Source: Pseudomonadota bacterium (lineage in GTDB: Bacteria > Desulfobacterota > Desulfarculia > Desulfarculales > Desulfarculaceae). Taken from it: a stretch of DNA of 64,000 bases. Shown here piece by piece: positions 1 through 10,586 of the stretch. The stretch lies in the NCBI GenBank assembly GCA_018896025.1, contig JAHIND010000016.1, forward strand, positions 104,039 to 168,038. The letters run 5' to 3'. A program made the position numbers and the translations under genes. How positions within the stretch are numbered: the first letter of the stretch is position 1; each line of letters begins with the position of its first letter. The notes beneath the pieces were generated by a model. The model did not search any database and had not been told where the DNA came from. It was given only the letters and a program-made list of their open reading frames with translations.

Positions 1-150
1 CAACCCTGCGTACCTTGCGCCGATTACCGGGCCGGTCAGCGGCTGCTCAGCATGAAGCGGCAGTTGGCTAGCGACGATCTGTCCGAAGAGCAGCGGGCCC
101 AGCTCGAGGCCGAAGTGGCCGAGTTGGAGCACCTGCTGGACATGGACTAG
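1..150 (+). CDS. C-terminal end of an unidentified protein (partial)
   Basis: Frame 1 is open from the window edge to a TAG at 148-150, giving 49 codons. The visible tail has a CxxC pair (CVPC) near the edge and then a charged, Glu/Leu-rich helix ([18 protein letters not shown]) that could form a short coiled coil. The start and main domain lie outside the window, so no function can be given. Its stop overlaps the stop of the convergent ABC-F gene within one CTAG tetranucleotide, which supports this being a true gene end. Confidence 0.55.
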   Translation, partial: QPCVPCADYRAGQRLLSMKRQLASDDLSEEQRAQLEAEVAELEHLLDMD

Positions 151-2159
151 TCCGCGGCCTCCAACTCTTCCAACTCCAGAGCCATCTTTTCCCACTTGGC
201 GGTGAGTTTTTCCACGTGGTCCTTGGCCTTGGCATGGGCCTTGGTCAGTTTGGTCCAGCGCGCGCCGTCGGCAAAGGCCGCCGGATCCACCATCTCGGCC
301 ACCAGCTTGTCCAAATCGGTCGTGGCTTCCTCGATCTCGGATTCCAGCTTGGCCACCTTGTTTTTCAAAGGTTTCACCCGGCGGTAGCGCTCTTGGCGCG
401 CCTGGGCCTCGGCCCGCTTTTGGTCGGCGGTTTTGGGGCCGCTGGCCGGGTCACCATCTGCGGCCTTGGCCTGGGGCGGGGCTTCCGGCTCCGGGGCGGG
501 AGGGGCGTCGAGCTTGGCCTTGGCCTTGGCCTTGGCCTTGATGGCGTCGGCGTCCAAGCCCTGCTTCCACAGACGCTCGAAATCGTCGTAGTTGCCGGGC
601 AGCATGGTGACTTTGCCCGCGTTCACATAGGCCACCTGGTTGGCTATGGCGTTGATCAGGTGGCGGTCGTGGCTGATCAGGACCAGGGTGCCGTCATACT
701 GGCTCAGGGCATGTTCCAACACGGTGCGGCTGGCGATGTCCAGGTGGTTGGTGGGCTCGTCCAAAAGCAGGAAGTTGGGCTTTTGGATGAGCAGCTTGGC
801 CAACACCAGACGGGCCCGCTCCCCGCCGGAGAGCACTTTGACCTTCTTGAAAACGTCATCGCCCCTGAATAGAAAGGCCCCCAGGATGCTGCGCTGCAGC
901 CCCTGGGCCATGAGCCCGGCCACGCTGCCCAACTCGCCAAGGGCCGTGTTCTCCGGGTTCAGATCTTCCATGGTGTGCTGGGAGAACACGCCCATCTTCA
1001 CCCGGCCCCCCACCAGGCGGCGGCCCTTGCTGGGCTCCACCTGGCCGGAGAGCAGGCGCAACAGGGTGGACTTGCCCTCGCCGTTGCGGCCCAGCAGGGC
1101 CAAACGGTCGCCCTTGCGCAGCACCAGGCTCAGGTCCTTGTAGAGCGGCTTGGGGCCGTAGCCGAACTCCAGGTTCAGCATCTCCACCACCACCTTGGCC
1201 GAGGGCTCGGCCGGGGGCAGTTCCAGCCTGATGGCCTGGTCCTCGGCGGGCAGGGTGACCCGCTCCATCTTCTCCAGCATCTTCAGGCGGCCCTGCACCT
1301 GCTTGGCCCGGTCCTTGCGCGTGCGGTTGCGGGCCACAAAGTCTTCGATCTGCCTGATGCGCTCCTGCTGGCTCTCAAAGGCCGCCCGCTGGGACTCGCG
1401 GCGGCGCTCTCGCTGCTCCACGTAGTGGCTGTAGTTGCCACCGTAGGTATAGATCTGGCCCGAGTCCAACTCCACGATGCGGGTGGCCACCTTGTCCAAG
1501 AACACCCGGTCGTGGCTCACCAGGAGCAAAGCGGCGGGGTTGGTGACCAGGTAGCCCTCCAGCCAAAGCAGGGACTCCAGGTCCAGGTGGTTGGTGGGCT
1601 CGTCCAAGAGAATCAGGTCCGGGGCCGAGAGCAACAGGCGGGCCAGGGCGGCGCGCATGAGCCAGCCGCCGCTCAGTTCGCCCACGTCGCGGTTCAGCCG
1701 CTCCTGGCCAAAGCCCAGGCCGGCCAGCACCCGCGAGGCCCTGGCCTCCAGATCGTAGCCGCCCAACTGCTCGAACTGGCTTTGCAACTGGCCCTGGCGG
1801 GCCAGAAGCTCCTCCAACTCGGCCTCGTCGCGCACTACGCTAAGCAGCCGATGCACTTCTTCCAGATCGGCCTCCACTTGGGGCAGGCTGTCGCCGGTTT
1901 CCATGGCCAGCTCCAGCACGGTGCGGCCCGACAGGGAGAGCAGCTCCTGGGGCAGGTAGCCCAGGCGCAAATTCTTGGCCTTGAACACCTCGCCGCTGTC
2001 CGGCTCCACGGTGTCCAGCATCAGGCCCAAGAGGGTGGACTTGCCCGCCCCGTTGGGGCCCACCAGGCCCAGGCGTTCGCCCGGACTGATATGCAGGCTC
2101 ACCTCCTTGAGGACGTCTTGCTTGCCATAGTATTTGCTTACATTGTGCAGGGTGATCAT
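147..2159 (-). CDS. ABC-F family ATP-binding protein (Uup/EttA-like)
   Basis: The protein has two tandem ATP-binding cassettes and no membrane segment, the ABC-F arrangement. These are ribosome-associated ATPases that help translation or give antibiotic resistance. Walker A motifs GPNGAGKST (first half) and GRNGEGKST (second half), signatures LSGGW and LSGGE, and two DEPTNHLD Walker B stretches are visible. A Lys/Ala/Pro-rich linker leads to a C-terminal coiled coil of about 80 residues, as in Uup-type members. I chose the ATG at 2159 because it gives the usual start [12 protein letters not shown]; an in-frame ATG six codons upstream is possible. The gene is convergent with the partial ORF at 1-150 and divergent from the transporter at 2264. 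The exact subfamily cannot be settled by eye. Confidence 0.93.
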   Translation of the reverse strand: MITLHNVSKYYGKQDVLKEVSLHISPGERLGLVGPNGAGKSTLLGLMLDTVEPDSGEVFKAKNLRLGYLPQELLSLSGRTVLELAMETGDSLPQVEADLEEVHRLLSVVRDEAELEELLARQGQLQSQFEQLGGYDLEARASRVLAGLGFGQERLNRDVGELSGGWLMRAALARLLLSAPDLILLDEPTNHLDLESLLWLEGYLVTNPAALLLVSHDRVFLDKVATRIVELDSGQIYTYGGNYSHYVEQRERRRESQRAAFESQQERIRQIEDFVARNRTRKDRAKQVQGRLKMLEKMERVTLPAEDQAIRLELPPAEPSAKVVVEMLNLEFGYGPKPLYKDLSLVLRKGDRLALLGRNGEGKSTLLRLLSGQVEPSKGRRLVGGRVKMGVFSQHTMEDLNPENTALGELGSVAGLMAQGLQRSILGAFLFRGDDVFKKVKVLSGGERARLVLAKLLIQKPNFLLLDEPTNHLDIASRTVLEHALSQYDGTLVLISHDRHLINAIANQVAYVNAGKVTMLPGNYDDFERLWKQGLDADAIKAKAKAKAKLDAPPAPEPEAPPQAKAADGDPASGPKTADQKRAEAQARQERYRRVKPLKNKVAKLESEIEEATTDLDKLVAEMVDPAAFADGARWTKLTKAHAKAKDHVEKLTAKWEKMALELEELEAAD

Positions 2160-2205
2160 GGGGCCAGAAGATAACATCCAGGCGGCTGGTCGGCAAGCGC
2201 GGCGG

Positions 2206-2220
2206 GCGCCCTAAGGGCGC
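2206..2220. repeat. Perfect 7-bp inverted repeat between divergent genes
   Basis: The sequence GCGCCCT-A-AGGGCGC is a perfect palindrome in the 104-bp gap between the ABC-F start and the transporter start. It could be an operator or a small hairpin. No clear consensus promoter was found in this gap. Confidence 0.3.
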
Positions 2221-2263
2221 AAGGTCGTGCTATATTCACTGACGGACCAAAATCGGAGCTGAC

Positions 2264-3562
2264 ATGCAAAGCGCCCCCTGGATATACAACCTGATCTCCC
2301 TGGGCGGGCTGGTCGCCCTGGTGCTCATCGCCCGGCTTTGCGGCCTGCACCGGGGACCCACCGCCTGGCGCACCCTGTTTTGGGGCCTGGCCCTGCAATT
2401 GGTCGTGGGCGCCCTGGTCTTTGCTCTTCCCGCCGGAAGATACGGCCTGCTGGCGGTCAACGACGCCATGGTGGCCCTGCTGGGCTATTCCCAGGCGGGC
2501 ATTAAGTTTTTGTTCGGCCCCCTGGCCGCCCAGCCGGGCGAGCCCCATTACATGGGCTTCATGCTGGCCATCCACGCCCTGCCCACCATCATCTTTTTCA
2601 TGGCCCTCACCGCCGCCTTGTACCAGTTGGGCATCTTGCAGCGGGTGGTGCGCCTGTTCTCCCGGCTGTTCGTGAAGACCCTGGGGGCCAGCGGGGCCGA
2701 GTCCCTGGGGGTGGCCAGCCTGATGTTCGTGGGGGTGGAGTCGGCGGGCATGGTGCGGCCCTTTTTGCCCAAGTTCACCCGCAGCGAGTTCTTCTGTCTG
2801 CTCACCGCGGCCATGGCCACGGTGGCTTCATCCACCCTGGGGGTCTACGTGATGACCCTCAAGGGCAGCTTCCCCAACATCGCCGGGCATCTGATCAGCG
2901 CTTCGCTCATCTCCGCCCCGGCGGCCCTGGTGGTGGCCAAGCTCATGGAGCCCGAGACCGGCGAACCGCTCACCGCCGGGCAGGTGGTGGACCCGGCCCT
3001 GGGCAAGTACGGCGGCCTCATGGAGGCCATCATCGCCGGGTCCAACGATGGGGTGAAGCTGGTGGTAGGGGTGGCGGCCCTGCTGCTGAGCTTCTTGAGC
3101 ATTCTGGCCCTGATCAACGGCCTGCTGGGCTGGCTCACCGGCCTGGCGGGGATGGGTCACCTGTCCCTGGAGATGATCCTGGGCTGGGTGAGCTATCCCT
3201 TCGCCCTGGCCATGGGGGTGCCCCCGGCCGACGCGGCGGCGGTGGGCTCTTTGCTGGGCCAGCGCGTCCTGGTCACCGAGATACCCACCTATATGCAAAT
3301 GGCCGAGCTGATGAAGCACGGCGGGCTGGTCTACAGCCGCAGCGCCGTTATCGCCTCCTACGCCCTTTGCGGTTTTGCCCACATTGCCTCGGTGGCCATC
3401 TTCCTGGGTGGCTTCGGGGCCCTGGCTCCGGGCCGGATAGGGGAGTGGTCGCGCCTGGGGCTCAAGGCCCTGTGGGCCGCCACCCTGACCACCATGATGA
3501 CCGGCTGCGTGGCGGGCATCTTCGCCTACGGCGGGGCCACCTTGCTGGGCCTGGGGCAGTAA
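2264..3562 (+). CDS. CNT-type (NupC family) transporter with altered nucleoside-site motifs
   Basis: A 432-aa, very hydrophobic inner membrane protein with the overall plan of concentrative nucleoside transporters: an N-terminal helical part, the TRSEFF segment (about 172-177), SASLISAPAAL (about 212-222), and SNDGVKL (about 260-266). CNT proteins usually take up nucleosides with Na+ or H+. Two substrate-site motifs are changed. The GQ(S/T)E motif reads GVES (about 157-160), and the C-terminal GxKxxxNEFVAY motif reads GQRVLVTEIPTY (about 332-343). A different substrate is therefore likely, although the fold assignment is good. Start ATG has a GGAG Shine-Dalgarno 6 nt upstream. The gene is monocistronic or leads the small lipoprotein that follows. 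Confidence 0.85.
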   Translation: MQSAPWIYNLISLGGLVALVLIARLCGLHRGPTAWRTLFWGLALQLVVGALVFALPAGRYGLLAVNDAMVALLGYSQAGIKFLFGPLAAQPGEPHYMGFMLAIHALPTIIFFMALTAALYQLGILQRVVRLFSRLFVKTLGASGAESLGVASLMFVGVESAGMVRPFLPKFTRSEFFCLLTAAMATVASSTLGVYVMTLKGSFPNIAGHLISASLISAPAALVVAKLMEPETGEPLTAGQVVDPALGKYGGLMEAIIAGSNDGVKLVVGVAALLLSFLSILALINGLLGWLTGLAGMGHLSLEMILGWVSYPFALAMGVPPADAAAVGSLLGQRVLVTEIPTYMQMAELMKHGGLVYSRSAVIASYALCGFAHIASVAIFLGGFGALAPGRIGEWSRLGLKALWAATLTTMMTGCVAGIFAYGGATLLGLGQ

Positions 3563-3627
3563 AGGGCATGCCGCGCCGGTTCCTGATGCGGCTGAAGCGT
3601 TCATTAAAACGTAAGGTAGTCCCAAGA

Positions 3628-3993
3628 ATGGTAGTGAAAAAAGGGCTGGGCATATTCTTTATTGTGGCATGGGTGTTTTTGCCGGCTTGCGCTCCAACGG
3701 AAGCCACTGTTTTACAAAACCCCACTACTTTACAAACCGTAGAATGTAAAAGAAATCCCTGGAAAAATTGGACCTGGGAGGATGAAGAGGTCCGTAGGAA
3801 ATGTGCTGAAAAGTATAAGGCCCTTGGTTTTGTCGAGGCTAATGAGAAAAATTCCGGAAGTAGTTCACCTGTGGAGGTAAAGAATGCTTCCCTTGCGGAT
3901 AAATTAAGGCAGTTGGATGAAGCCTACGGTAAAGGTCTGCTGACTGAAATGGAATATAAAGCCAAGAGGAAGCAGATACTCGAAAGATTCTAA
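3628..3993 (+). CDS. Small lipoprotein with C-terminal SHOCT-like domain
   Basis: A 121-aa protein. The N terminus has a basic start, a hydrophobic stretch and a lipobox ending in LPAC, so it is probably lipidated and anchored in a membrane. The last 33 residues (from LADKLRQLDEAYGKGLL) match the SHOCT pattern, a short helical C-terminal module often found in oligomerising or membrane-linked proteins. I chose ATG 3628 because it places the lipobox normally; in-frame ATGs at 3568 and 3589 would add a basic leader. The DNA is visibly more AT-rich than its neighbours, which may indicate transfer. A strong terminator follows. The role is unknown. Confidence 0.7.
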   Translation: MVVKKGLGIFFIVAWVFLPACAPTEATVLQNPTTLQTVECKRNPWKNWTWEDEEVRRKCAEKYKALGFVEANEKNSGSSSPVEVKNASLADKLRQLDEAYGKGLLTEMEYKAKRKQILERF

Positions 3994-4008
3994 CTAGAAT
4001 ATAAGCAC

Positions 4009-4047
4009 AGAATGGGCGGCTAAGCATTTTGCTTAACCGCCCATTCT
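4009..4047 (+). terminator. Intrinsic terminator after the SHOCT lipoprotein
   Basis: An 18-bp stem with one mismatch (AGAATGGGCGGCTAAGCA against TGCTTAACCGCCCATTCT) closes on a 3-nt loop and is followed by TATTTGCTT. It separates the lipoprotein gene from the minus-strand tRNA gene and could act in both directions. Confidence 0.7.
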
Positions 4048-4059
4048 TATTTGCTTAAT

Positions 4060-4136
4060 TGGTCGGGACGACTGGATTTGAACCAGCGACCCCTTGAACC
4101 CCATTCAAGTGCGCTTCCATGCTGCGCCACGTCCCG
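4060..4136 (-). tRNA. tRNA-Pro (anticodon GGG), CCA encoded
   Basis: Read on the minus strand, the acceptor stem CGGGACG pairs with CGTCCCG, followed by discriminator A and an encoded CCA. The D arm is GCGC/GCGC. The anticodon arm is CTTGA-ATGGGGT-TCAAG with GGG at positions 34-36. The T arm is GCTGG-TTCAAAT-CCAGT. The variable loop has 5 nt and the total is 77 nt including CCA, normal for bacterial tRNA-Pro. Confidence 0.96.
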
Positions 4137-4172
4137 ACGCGAATGGTTTTGTACCATCGGGGCGGGGTGTTG

Positions 4173-5309
4173 TCAATCGCGTGACGCGTTTCCCAGCAAT
4201 CTTAGAAGCGCTTTTTCCATCATATCCCGAGCCAAGGCCCAATCTCCCCCCGTGCGGCGGGGCCGGGGGAACCAGGCGGCCAGTATCTCGGCGGCCTGTG
4301 CCTCTGGCTCCTGCCCGGCCATAAGGGCGGCCTGGGCTTGGAGCACCGCCGCGCCGTGGGCCAGGATAGGCTTCAAGGCCGCCTCAAGCTCGCCGTCCGC
4401 CGAATCATCTCCCGCCCATAGGGCCAAGGCTTTGCTCAACCGGGCCAACTCCCAAAACTCCAGCCCTCGCGCTCCCCGCTGCCACAGGGGCATGACCTGG
4501 TGGCGAGGCTGCCACAGGCCCAAGGCCTGGCCTTGCTCCCACAAAACGGCGCAGCGGGCCGCCAGACGGCTCACAACGGGCGATGGGGCCCCAGGCGGGG
4601 TCTTGCCCCGGCTTGGGGCATCAGGCCCCAACCAGGCCCCCCAGAGCCGCTCAAGGGCCTGCCCGGCCGGTTCCTCGCCGGGGGTGTCCAAATGCGGGTA
4701 GGAAAGCAGCAGGCGCCCCCGGCCCAAGTGGGCCTCGATCACCGCCGGTTGCTCCCAAAGAGGGGCCGGGTCCTGCGAGGGGCCAGACAGGCGCATCTCT
4801 TCGGTGGGTCCGTGGTAACGGGCCAGCACGGTTATGGACGGGTCGTCGGGTTCGTTGAACTGGCCGGGCCACCACACCGGCCAGGAGGCCAGGGGCTCGC
4901 CGTGTTGCCAGAGGGGATGACCCTGGGCTTCGGGGCAGGGGGAGATGAGCACCGGCCCGCTGAGGCCGGGTAGGCGCTGGGCGCCCGAGGCCCGGTCCAG
5001 GTTCACCAGGCCCAGGCCGTCGTCCACCGACAGGGCCAGGCCCGCCCCGCCGCAAAAGCCCAGGTATATGCCGCCTTGGTGGATGAACCGGCTGAGGGCT
5101 TTGGCACCCTGGGAACCCAGGGCCTTTTTTTTGCGGGACGACCAGCCGCCGGGCACCACCAGCAAACGTGTGCCTTCCAGACCGCCATCAGCGATCTGGG
5201 CCGCGCTGATGGGCTCCAGGGCCAGGCCGCGCTGCCAGGCCGCCTCCAGGGTCATGAGGGACCACAGGCCCCCGGTGTCCCAGAGCAGGCGGGCGGGGGA
5301 GGGTGGCAA
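4173..5309 (-). CDS. BPL_N / class I glutamine-amidotransferase-like protein
   Basis: A 378-aa cytoplasmic protein. Residues 1-200 resemble the N-terminal domain of biotin-protein ligases, a class I amidotransferase-like fold: VPGGW at about 52-56 and a nucleophile elbow GFCGGAG with Cys at about 86. A full Cys-His-Glu triad is not evident to me, so activity is uncertain. The rest is a helical region without a recognised motif. It starts 5 nt after tldD ends, so the two are probably co-transcribed and may act in one process, such as peptide or cofactor maturation. The biochemical role is unknown. Confidence 0.72.
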   Translation of the reverse strand: MPPSPARLLWDTGGLWSLMTLEAAWQRGLALEPISAAQIADGGLEGTRLLVVPGGWSSRKKKALGSQGAKALSRFIHQGGIYLGFCGGAGLALSVDDGLGLVNLDRASGAQRLPGLSGPVLISPCPEAQGHPLWQHGEPLASWPVWWPGQFNEPDDPSITVLARYHGPTEEMRLSGPSQDPAPLWEQPAVIEAHLGRGRLLLSYPHLDTPGEEPAGQALERLWGAWLGPDAPSRGKTPPGAPSPVVSRLAARCAVLWEQGQALGLWQPRHQVMPLWQRGARGLEFWELARLSKALALWAGDDSADGELEAALKPILAHGAAVLQAQAALMAGQEPEAQAAEILAAWFPRPRRTGGDWALARDMMEKALLRLLGNASRD

Positions 5310-5314
5310 GCCGC

Positions 5315-6700
5315 TTATCCCTGCTGCTGGCCGCCCACCACCAGGCGGGGGATGCGCAGGGTGGGTTGGGCGTCGCCCACCGGCGAGCCCTGGCCGTCCT
5401 TGCCGCAGGTGCCCAGGCTCCAGCCCAGGTCGCTGCCCACCTTGTCTATCTGGCTGAGCACCTCGGGGCCGTTGCCGGTGAGGGTGGCCCCGCGCACCGG
5501 GCGGTCCACCTTGCCGTCCTTGATGAGATAGCCCTCGCTCACCTCGAACACGAAGTCGCCGTTGATGGTGTTCACCTGGCCGCCGCCCATCTTGCGCACG
5601 AACAGTCCTTCGCCGGTGGAGCGTACGATGCTGTCCGGGTCGTCGCTGCCGGGCGCGATCATGGTGTTGGTCATGCGGGGGATGGGCCGGTGGCGGTAGC
5701 TTTCCCGGCGGCCGTTGCCCGTGGGCTGGCCGTCCAGCTTCCAGGCCGAGAGCCGGTCTTGCAGGTAGCCCTTGAGCACGCCCTTGTCGATGACCACGTT
5801 CTTGCGGCAGGGGGTGCCTTCGTCGTCGAATCCGCCCGAGCCCCGGCGGCCGGGCACGGTGCCGTCGTCCAGCACGGTGACCAACTCGCTGGCCACCTTT
5901 TCGCCGATGCGGCCCGCGTACACGCTCATGTTCTCGTAGATCAGGTCGCCTTCCAGGCCGTGGCCCACCGCCTCGTGGACCATGGTGCCGCCCGCCTCGG
6001 CCGAGAGCACCACCGGCATGGCCCCGCCCGGCGCGGGATCGGCCTCCAGCATGAGCACCGCCCGCCGGGCCGCTTCCTTGGCCACTGAGGTGGGGTCCTT
6101 GCGCTCGAATATCTCCATGCCCCCGATGCCGCCCATGGACTCGTAGCCGGTCTGCACCCGGCCGTCCTGGGTGGCCACGCAGTGCACCGCCATGATGATT
6201 TGGCTGCGCTCCTCCTCGGCCTCCACGCCCAGGGAGTTCAATATGCGCACCTGCTGGCCCCGGTCCATGTAGATGACCCGCACCTGGCTGATGCGGCTGT
6301 CCACCTGCCGGGCCGCGGCCTCGGCCGCCTTTACCATGTCCACCTTGATGGCCGTAGCGGTGTCCTTGAAGGGCTTCAGCGCCTGGGTGATCAGGCCCGG
6401 CGCGGCTGGGCGCAGCGCCTGGGGAGCCACCGCCTTGCCCTTGGAAAGCAGGGCAAGGTTGTGCGCCAGCGGCAACAGCGAGTCCTGATCGAACTGGTTG
6501 CCATAGGCATAGGCGGTCTTGAGGTCGTATATCAGGCGCAGGCCCGCCCCCTGGTCCACCCCGCCCAAAACCTTTTCCACCTTGCCGTCGTCCATGACGA
6601 TCATAAGGCCGGTGGAGCGCTCCAAGAACAGCTCGGACATCTGGCCGCCGCCGGCCAGGGCGGCTTCCAAAATAGGCAGGGCGTCGCAGTCAAGGCTCAT
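5315..6700 (-). CDS. tldD: TldD metalloprotease
   Basis: A 461-aa protein with the TldD signature HEAVGHGLEGD (about 242-252), which carries the zinc-binding HExxxH. It also has the family's C-terminal region (GGGQVNTINGDFVFEVSEGY). TldD normally forms a heterodimer with TldE/PmbA, in which TldD supplies the zinc and catalysis, to trim unfolded or modified peptides. No tldE is present in this window. The partner in the same transcript is the amidotransferase-like gene 5 nt downstream. A plausible Shine-Dalgarno (AGGATAG) lies 8 nt before the ATG. Confidence 0.95.
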   Translation of the reverse strand: MSLDCDALPILEAALAGGGQMSELFLERSTGLMIVMDDGKVEKVLGGVDQGAGLRLIYDLKTAYAYGNQFDQDSLLPLAHNLALLSKGKAVAPQALRPAAPGLITQALKPFKDTATAIKVDMVKAAEAAARQVDSRISQVRVIYMDRGQQVRILNSLGVEAEEERSQIIMAVHCVATQDGRVQTGYESMGGIGGMEIFERKDPTSVAKEAARRAVLMLEADPAPGGAMPVVLSAEAGGTMVHEAVGHGLEGDLIYENMSVYAGRIGEKVASELVTVLDDGTVPGRRGSGGFDDEGTPCRKNVVIDKGVLKGYLQDRLSAWKLDGQPTGNGRRESYRHRPIPRMTNTMIAPGSDDPDSIVRSTGEGLFVRKMGGGQVNTINGDFVFEVSEGYLIKDGKVDRPVRGATLTGNGPEVLSQIDKVGSDLGWSLGTCGKDGQGSPVGDAQPTLRIPRLVVGGQQQG

Positions 6701-6810
6701 GATAAGCTATCCTATTGATTGATCTAATAAAGATTTAACTATACCGGGCCCGGCAAAAATAGCACACCCGGGAAGAGCGGTCAACGAGGCCTCTGGGGAC
6801 GGGGCCGCCA

Positions 6811-6839
6811 TTGACATGCCAGGGCGCTCCGCGTAATAT
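6811..6839 (+). promoter_or_regulatory. sigma70-type promoter for the rhodanese-like gene
   Basis: TTGACA (6811-6816), a 17-nt spacer and TAATAT (6834-6839). The predicted transcript would start near 6846, about 29 nt before the ATG at 6875. An AAGGA ribosome-binding site lies between. Confidence 0.7.
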
Positions 6840-6874
6840 CAGCAAGCCAAGGTGAACGGTGGAAAAGGATTGGT

Positions 6875-7507
6875 ATGACTCGTACAATCGCAATTATTGC
6901 CATGAGCTGCCTGTTGGCGCTGGCTGCGCCCGCCATGGGCAAGCAGACCGCCGAGCCCATCACCGTCAGCGTTTTGGAGGCGGCTCAGATGCTGGCCTCC
7001 CAGCCCAAGGAAGTGTTTCTGGTGGATGTGCGCACCCGCCATGAATACGCCCTGTTGGGGCATCCTCCCCAGGGCTACAACGTGCCTTGGCGTTTGGCCA
7101 CCAACGATTTCCAGATCAAAGGCGGTCCCTACCAGGGCGACAAAGCCGCCCACACCGGCTACCAACTCGGCCCTAAGCCCAACCCCGACTTCATCGGGGT
7201 GATCAAGTCCCTGTTCAAGCCCGGCGACAAGCTCTTGATTCTCTCCACCGCAGGAGAGCAAGGGGCCGAGGCCGCCGCCGCCTTGAGCAAGGCCGGTTTC
7301 ACCCAGGTGTTCAACCTGGAGCACGGCTTCTTGGGACAGCCCCTTTTGGTGGACAAGCAGGCCGAATTGGCTGAGAAGTATTCGCCCCTGTACGGTAGCC
7401 GGGGACGTTTGAACGGCTGGCTGTTCTGGGGCCTGCCGGTGACTCACCACATGGACCCGCGCTACATCTACCCGCCCGACACCAAACGCATGCAGACCCA
7501 AAAATAG
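6875..7507 (+). CDS. Exported rhodanese-like protein lacking the catalytic cysteine
   Basis: A 210-aa protein with an N-terminal signal peptide (hydrophobic 4-20, cleavage probably near AMG) and one rhodanese domain. The DVRTRHEY motif (about 51-58) is typical. The active-site loop, usually CxxGxR, reads S-T-A-G-E-Q (about 124-129), so both Cys and Arg are replaced. Sulfurtransferase activity is not expected; a binding or scaffold role in the periplasm is more likely. A 17-residue insertion with GGPYQGDKAAHTGYQLGP sits before the loop. The gene has its own promoter and stands alone between two minus-strand genes. Confidence 0.82.
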   Translation: MTRTIAIIAMSCLLALAAPAMGKQTAEPITVSVLEAAQMLASQPKEVFLVDVRTRHEYALLGHPPQGYNVPWRLATNDFQIKGGPYQGDKAAHTGYQLGPKPNPDFIGVIKSLFKPGDKLLILSTAGEQGAEAAAALSKAGFTQVFNLEHGFLGQPLLVDKQAELAEKYSPLYGSRGRLNGWLFWGLPVTHHMDPRYIYPPDTKRMQTQK

Positions 7508-7517
7508 CCTCGCCCGC

Positions 7518-9206
<1,689 letters not shown>

Positions 9207-9209
9207 AGA

Positions 9210-10583
9210 TTACTCCGGCACCGGGTCGTAGGTGAGGTCTTCGAAGCGGGTGAGGTCGTCCAAAAAGGCCAGACGCACCGTGCCGGTGGGGCCGTTGCGC
9301 TGCTTGCCGATGATGATCTCGGCCACGTTGTCGTCGTCCTCTTCGGGATCGTCGCGCTTCTTGTAGACCTTCTTGCGGTAAATGAAGGCGATTACGTCGG
9401 CGTCCTGCTCGATGGCCCCGGACTCGCGCAGGTCGCTGAGCATGGGGCGCTTGTCCCCGCCGGGGCGCTCCTCCACCTTGCGGTTGAGCTGGCTTAGCGC
9501 CACCACGGGCACCGACAATTCCTTGGCCAGGGCTTTGAGCGAGCGGGAGATGTTGCTGATCTCCTGCTCGCGGCTCTCGGTGGAGCCTCGGCCGCGCATG
9601 AGCTGGAGGTAGTCCACCAGGATGAGCCCCAACCCGTGCTCCAGCTTGAGGCGCCGGGCCTTGGCCCGAAGGTCCAAGACCGACAGAGCCGGGGTGTCAT
9701 CGATGAAGATAGGGGAGCCGTGCAGACGGTCGGCCGCCTGGGTCAGGGCGGGGAAGTCCTGGTTGTGGGACAAGAAGCCGGAGCGGATCTTGGAGCCGGA
9801 CACCCTGGCCTCGGAGGCCAATAGGCGCATGCCCAGCTGCTCTTTGCTCATCTCCAGGCTGAAGATGGCCACCACCACCCCGGAATCCAGGGCCGCGTTG
9901 GAGGCCACGTTCAGGGCGAAGGCGGTCTTGCCCATGGAGGGGCGGCCCGCGATGATGATCAGGTCGCCGGCCTGCAAGCCGGTGGTGAGCTGGTCCAGGA
10001 TCTTGAAGCCGGTGGGCACTCCCGAGACCTGGCCCTTGTTCTTGAAGCGTTCCTCGATGATCTTCAGGGAGCTGCGGATCACGTCGCCGATGGGGCTCAC
10101 CTGCTGGCTGAGGCGCTCCTGGGTGGCCGCGAAAATGGCCCGCTCCGCCCCTTCCAGGGCGATGTCGGGCTCGGCCTGATGGGCGTGGGCTTCCTCGATG
10201 GCTTTGTGGGCGGCATTGATGAAGCCCCTGAGCAGGGCCTTGTCCTTGACCAGGGTGGCGTAATGGTCGACGTGGGCGGGGCTGAGCATGATGTCGGCCA
10301 GCTCGGCCAAATAGGCCGCGCCGCCCACCGATTCCAGACGGCTCTCGTCGTTGAGCCGTGAGGTCACGGTGATCTCGTCCACCGGCTGGTTCTTGTCGTA
10401 AAGAGCCAGCATGGCCTCGTAGATCAGGCCGTGGCGGCGGTCGTAGAAATCCGCCGGCTTTAGGTGAGAGGCGACTCCGGAGAGCACCTCGCTGCCGTGG
10501 ACCAACACCCCTCCCAGCACCCCGCGCTCGGCGGCGAGGTCCTGGGGGGGGGCGTTGCGGCTGGAGGCGCCGTCTGGGTTCAC
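9210..10583 (-). CDS. dnaB: Replicative DNA helicase DnaB
   Basis: A 457-aa protein with the DnaB N-terminal helical domain (LAAERGVLGGVL) and the RecA-like C-terminal ATPase: Walker A GRPSMGKT, FSLEMSKEQL and Walker B LILVDYLQLM. It unwinds DNA at the replication fork as a hexamer and binds primase. Its position directly after rplI (3 nt) is the common bacterial order rpsF-rpsR-rplI-dnaB. No intein or insertion is seen. Confidence 0.97.
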   Translation of the reverse strand: MNPDGASSRNAPPQDLAAERGVLGGVLVHGSEVLSGVASHLKPADFYDRRHGLIYEAMLALYDKNQPVDEITVTSRLNDESRLESVGGAAYLAELADIMLSPAHVDHYATLVKDKALLRGFINAAHKAIEEAHAHQAEPDIALEGAERAIFAATQERLSQQVSPIGDVIRSSLKIIEERFKNKGQVSGVPTGFKILDQLTTGLQAGDLIIIAGRPSMGKTAFALNVASNAALDSGVVVAIFSLEMSKEQLGMRLLASEARVSGSKIRSGFLSHNQDFPALTQAADRLHGSPIFIDDTPALSVLDLRAKARRLKLEHGLGLILVDYLQLMRGRGSTESREQEISNISRSLKALAKELSVPVVALSQLNRKVEERPGGDKRPMLSDLRESGAIEQDADVIAFIYRKKVYKKRDDPEEDDDNVAEIIIGKQRNGPTGTVRLAFLDDLTRFEDLTYDPVPE

Positions 10584-10586
10584 GCC

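Noticed and set aside
975..2174. 399-codon plus-strand frame opposite the ABC-F gene
   Set aside because: Antisense of two conserved ATP-binding cassettes, with no motif of its own.
4060..4172. Attachment site of an integrated element at tRNA-Pro
   Set aside because: No integrase gene and no direct repeat of the tRNA 3' end were seen within the nearby sequence.
4051..4701. 216-codon plus-strand frame across the tRNA gene and the amidotransferase-like gene
   Set aside because: It runs antisense through a structural RNA and a gene on the other strand; Arg/Pro/Ser-rich shadow composition.
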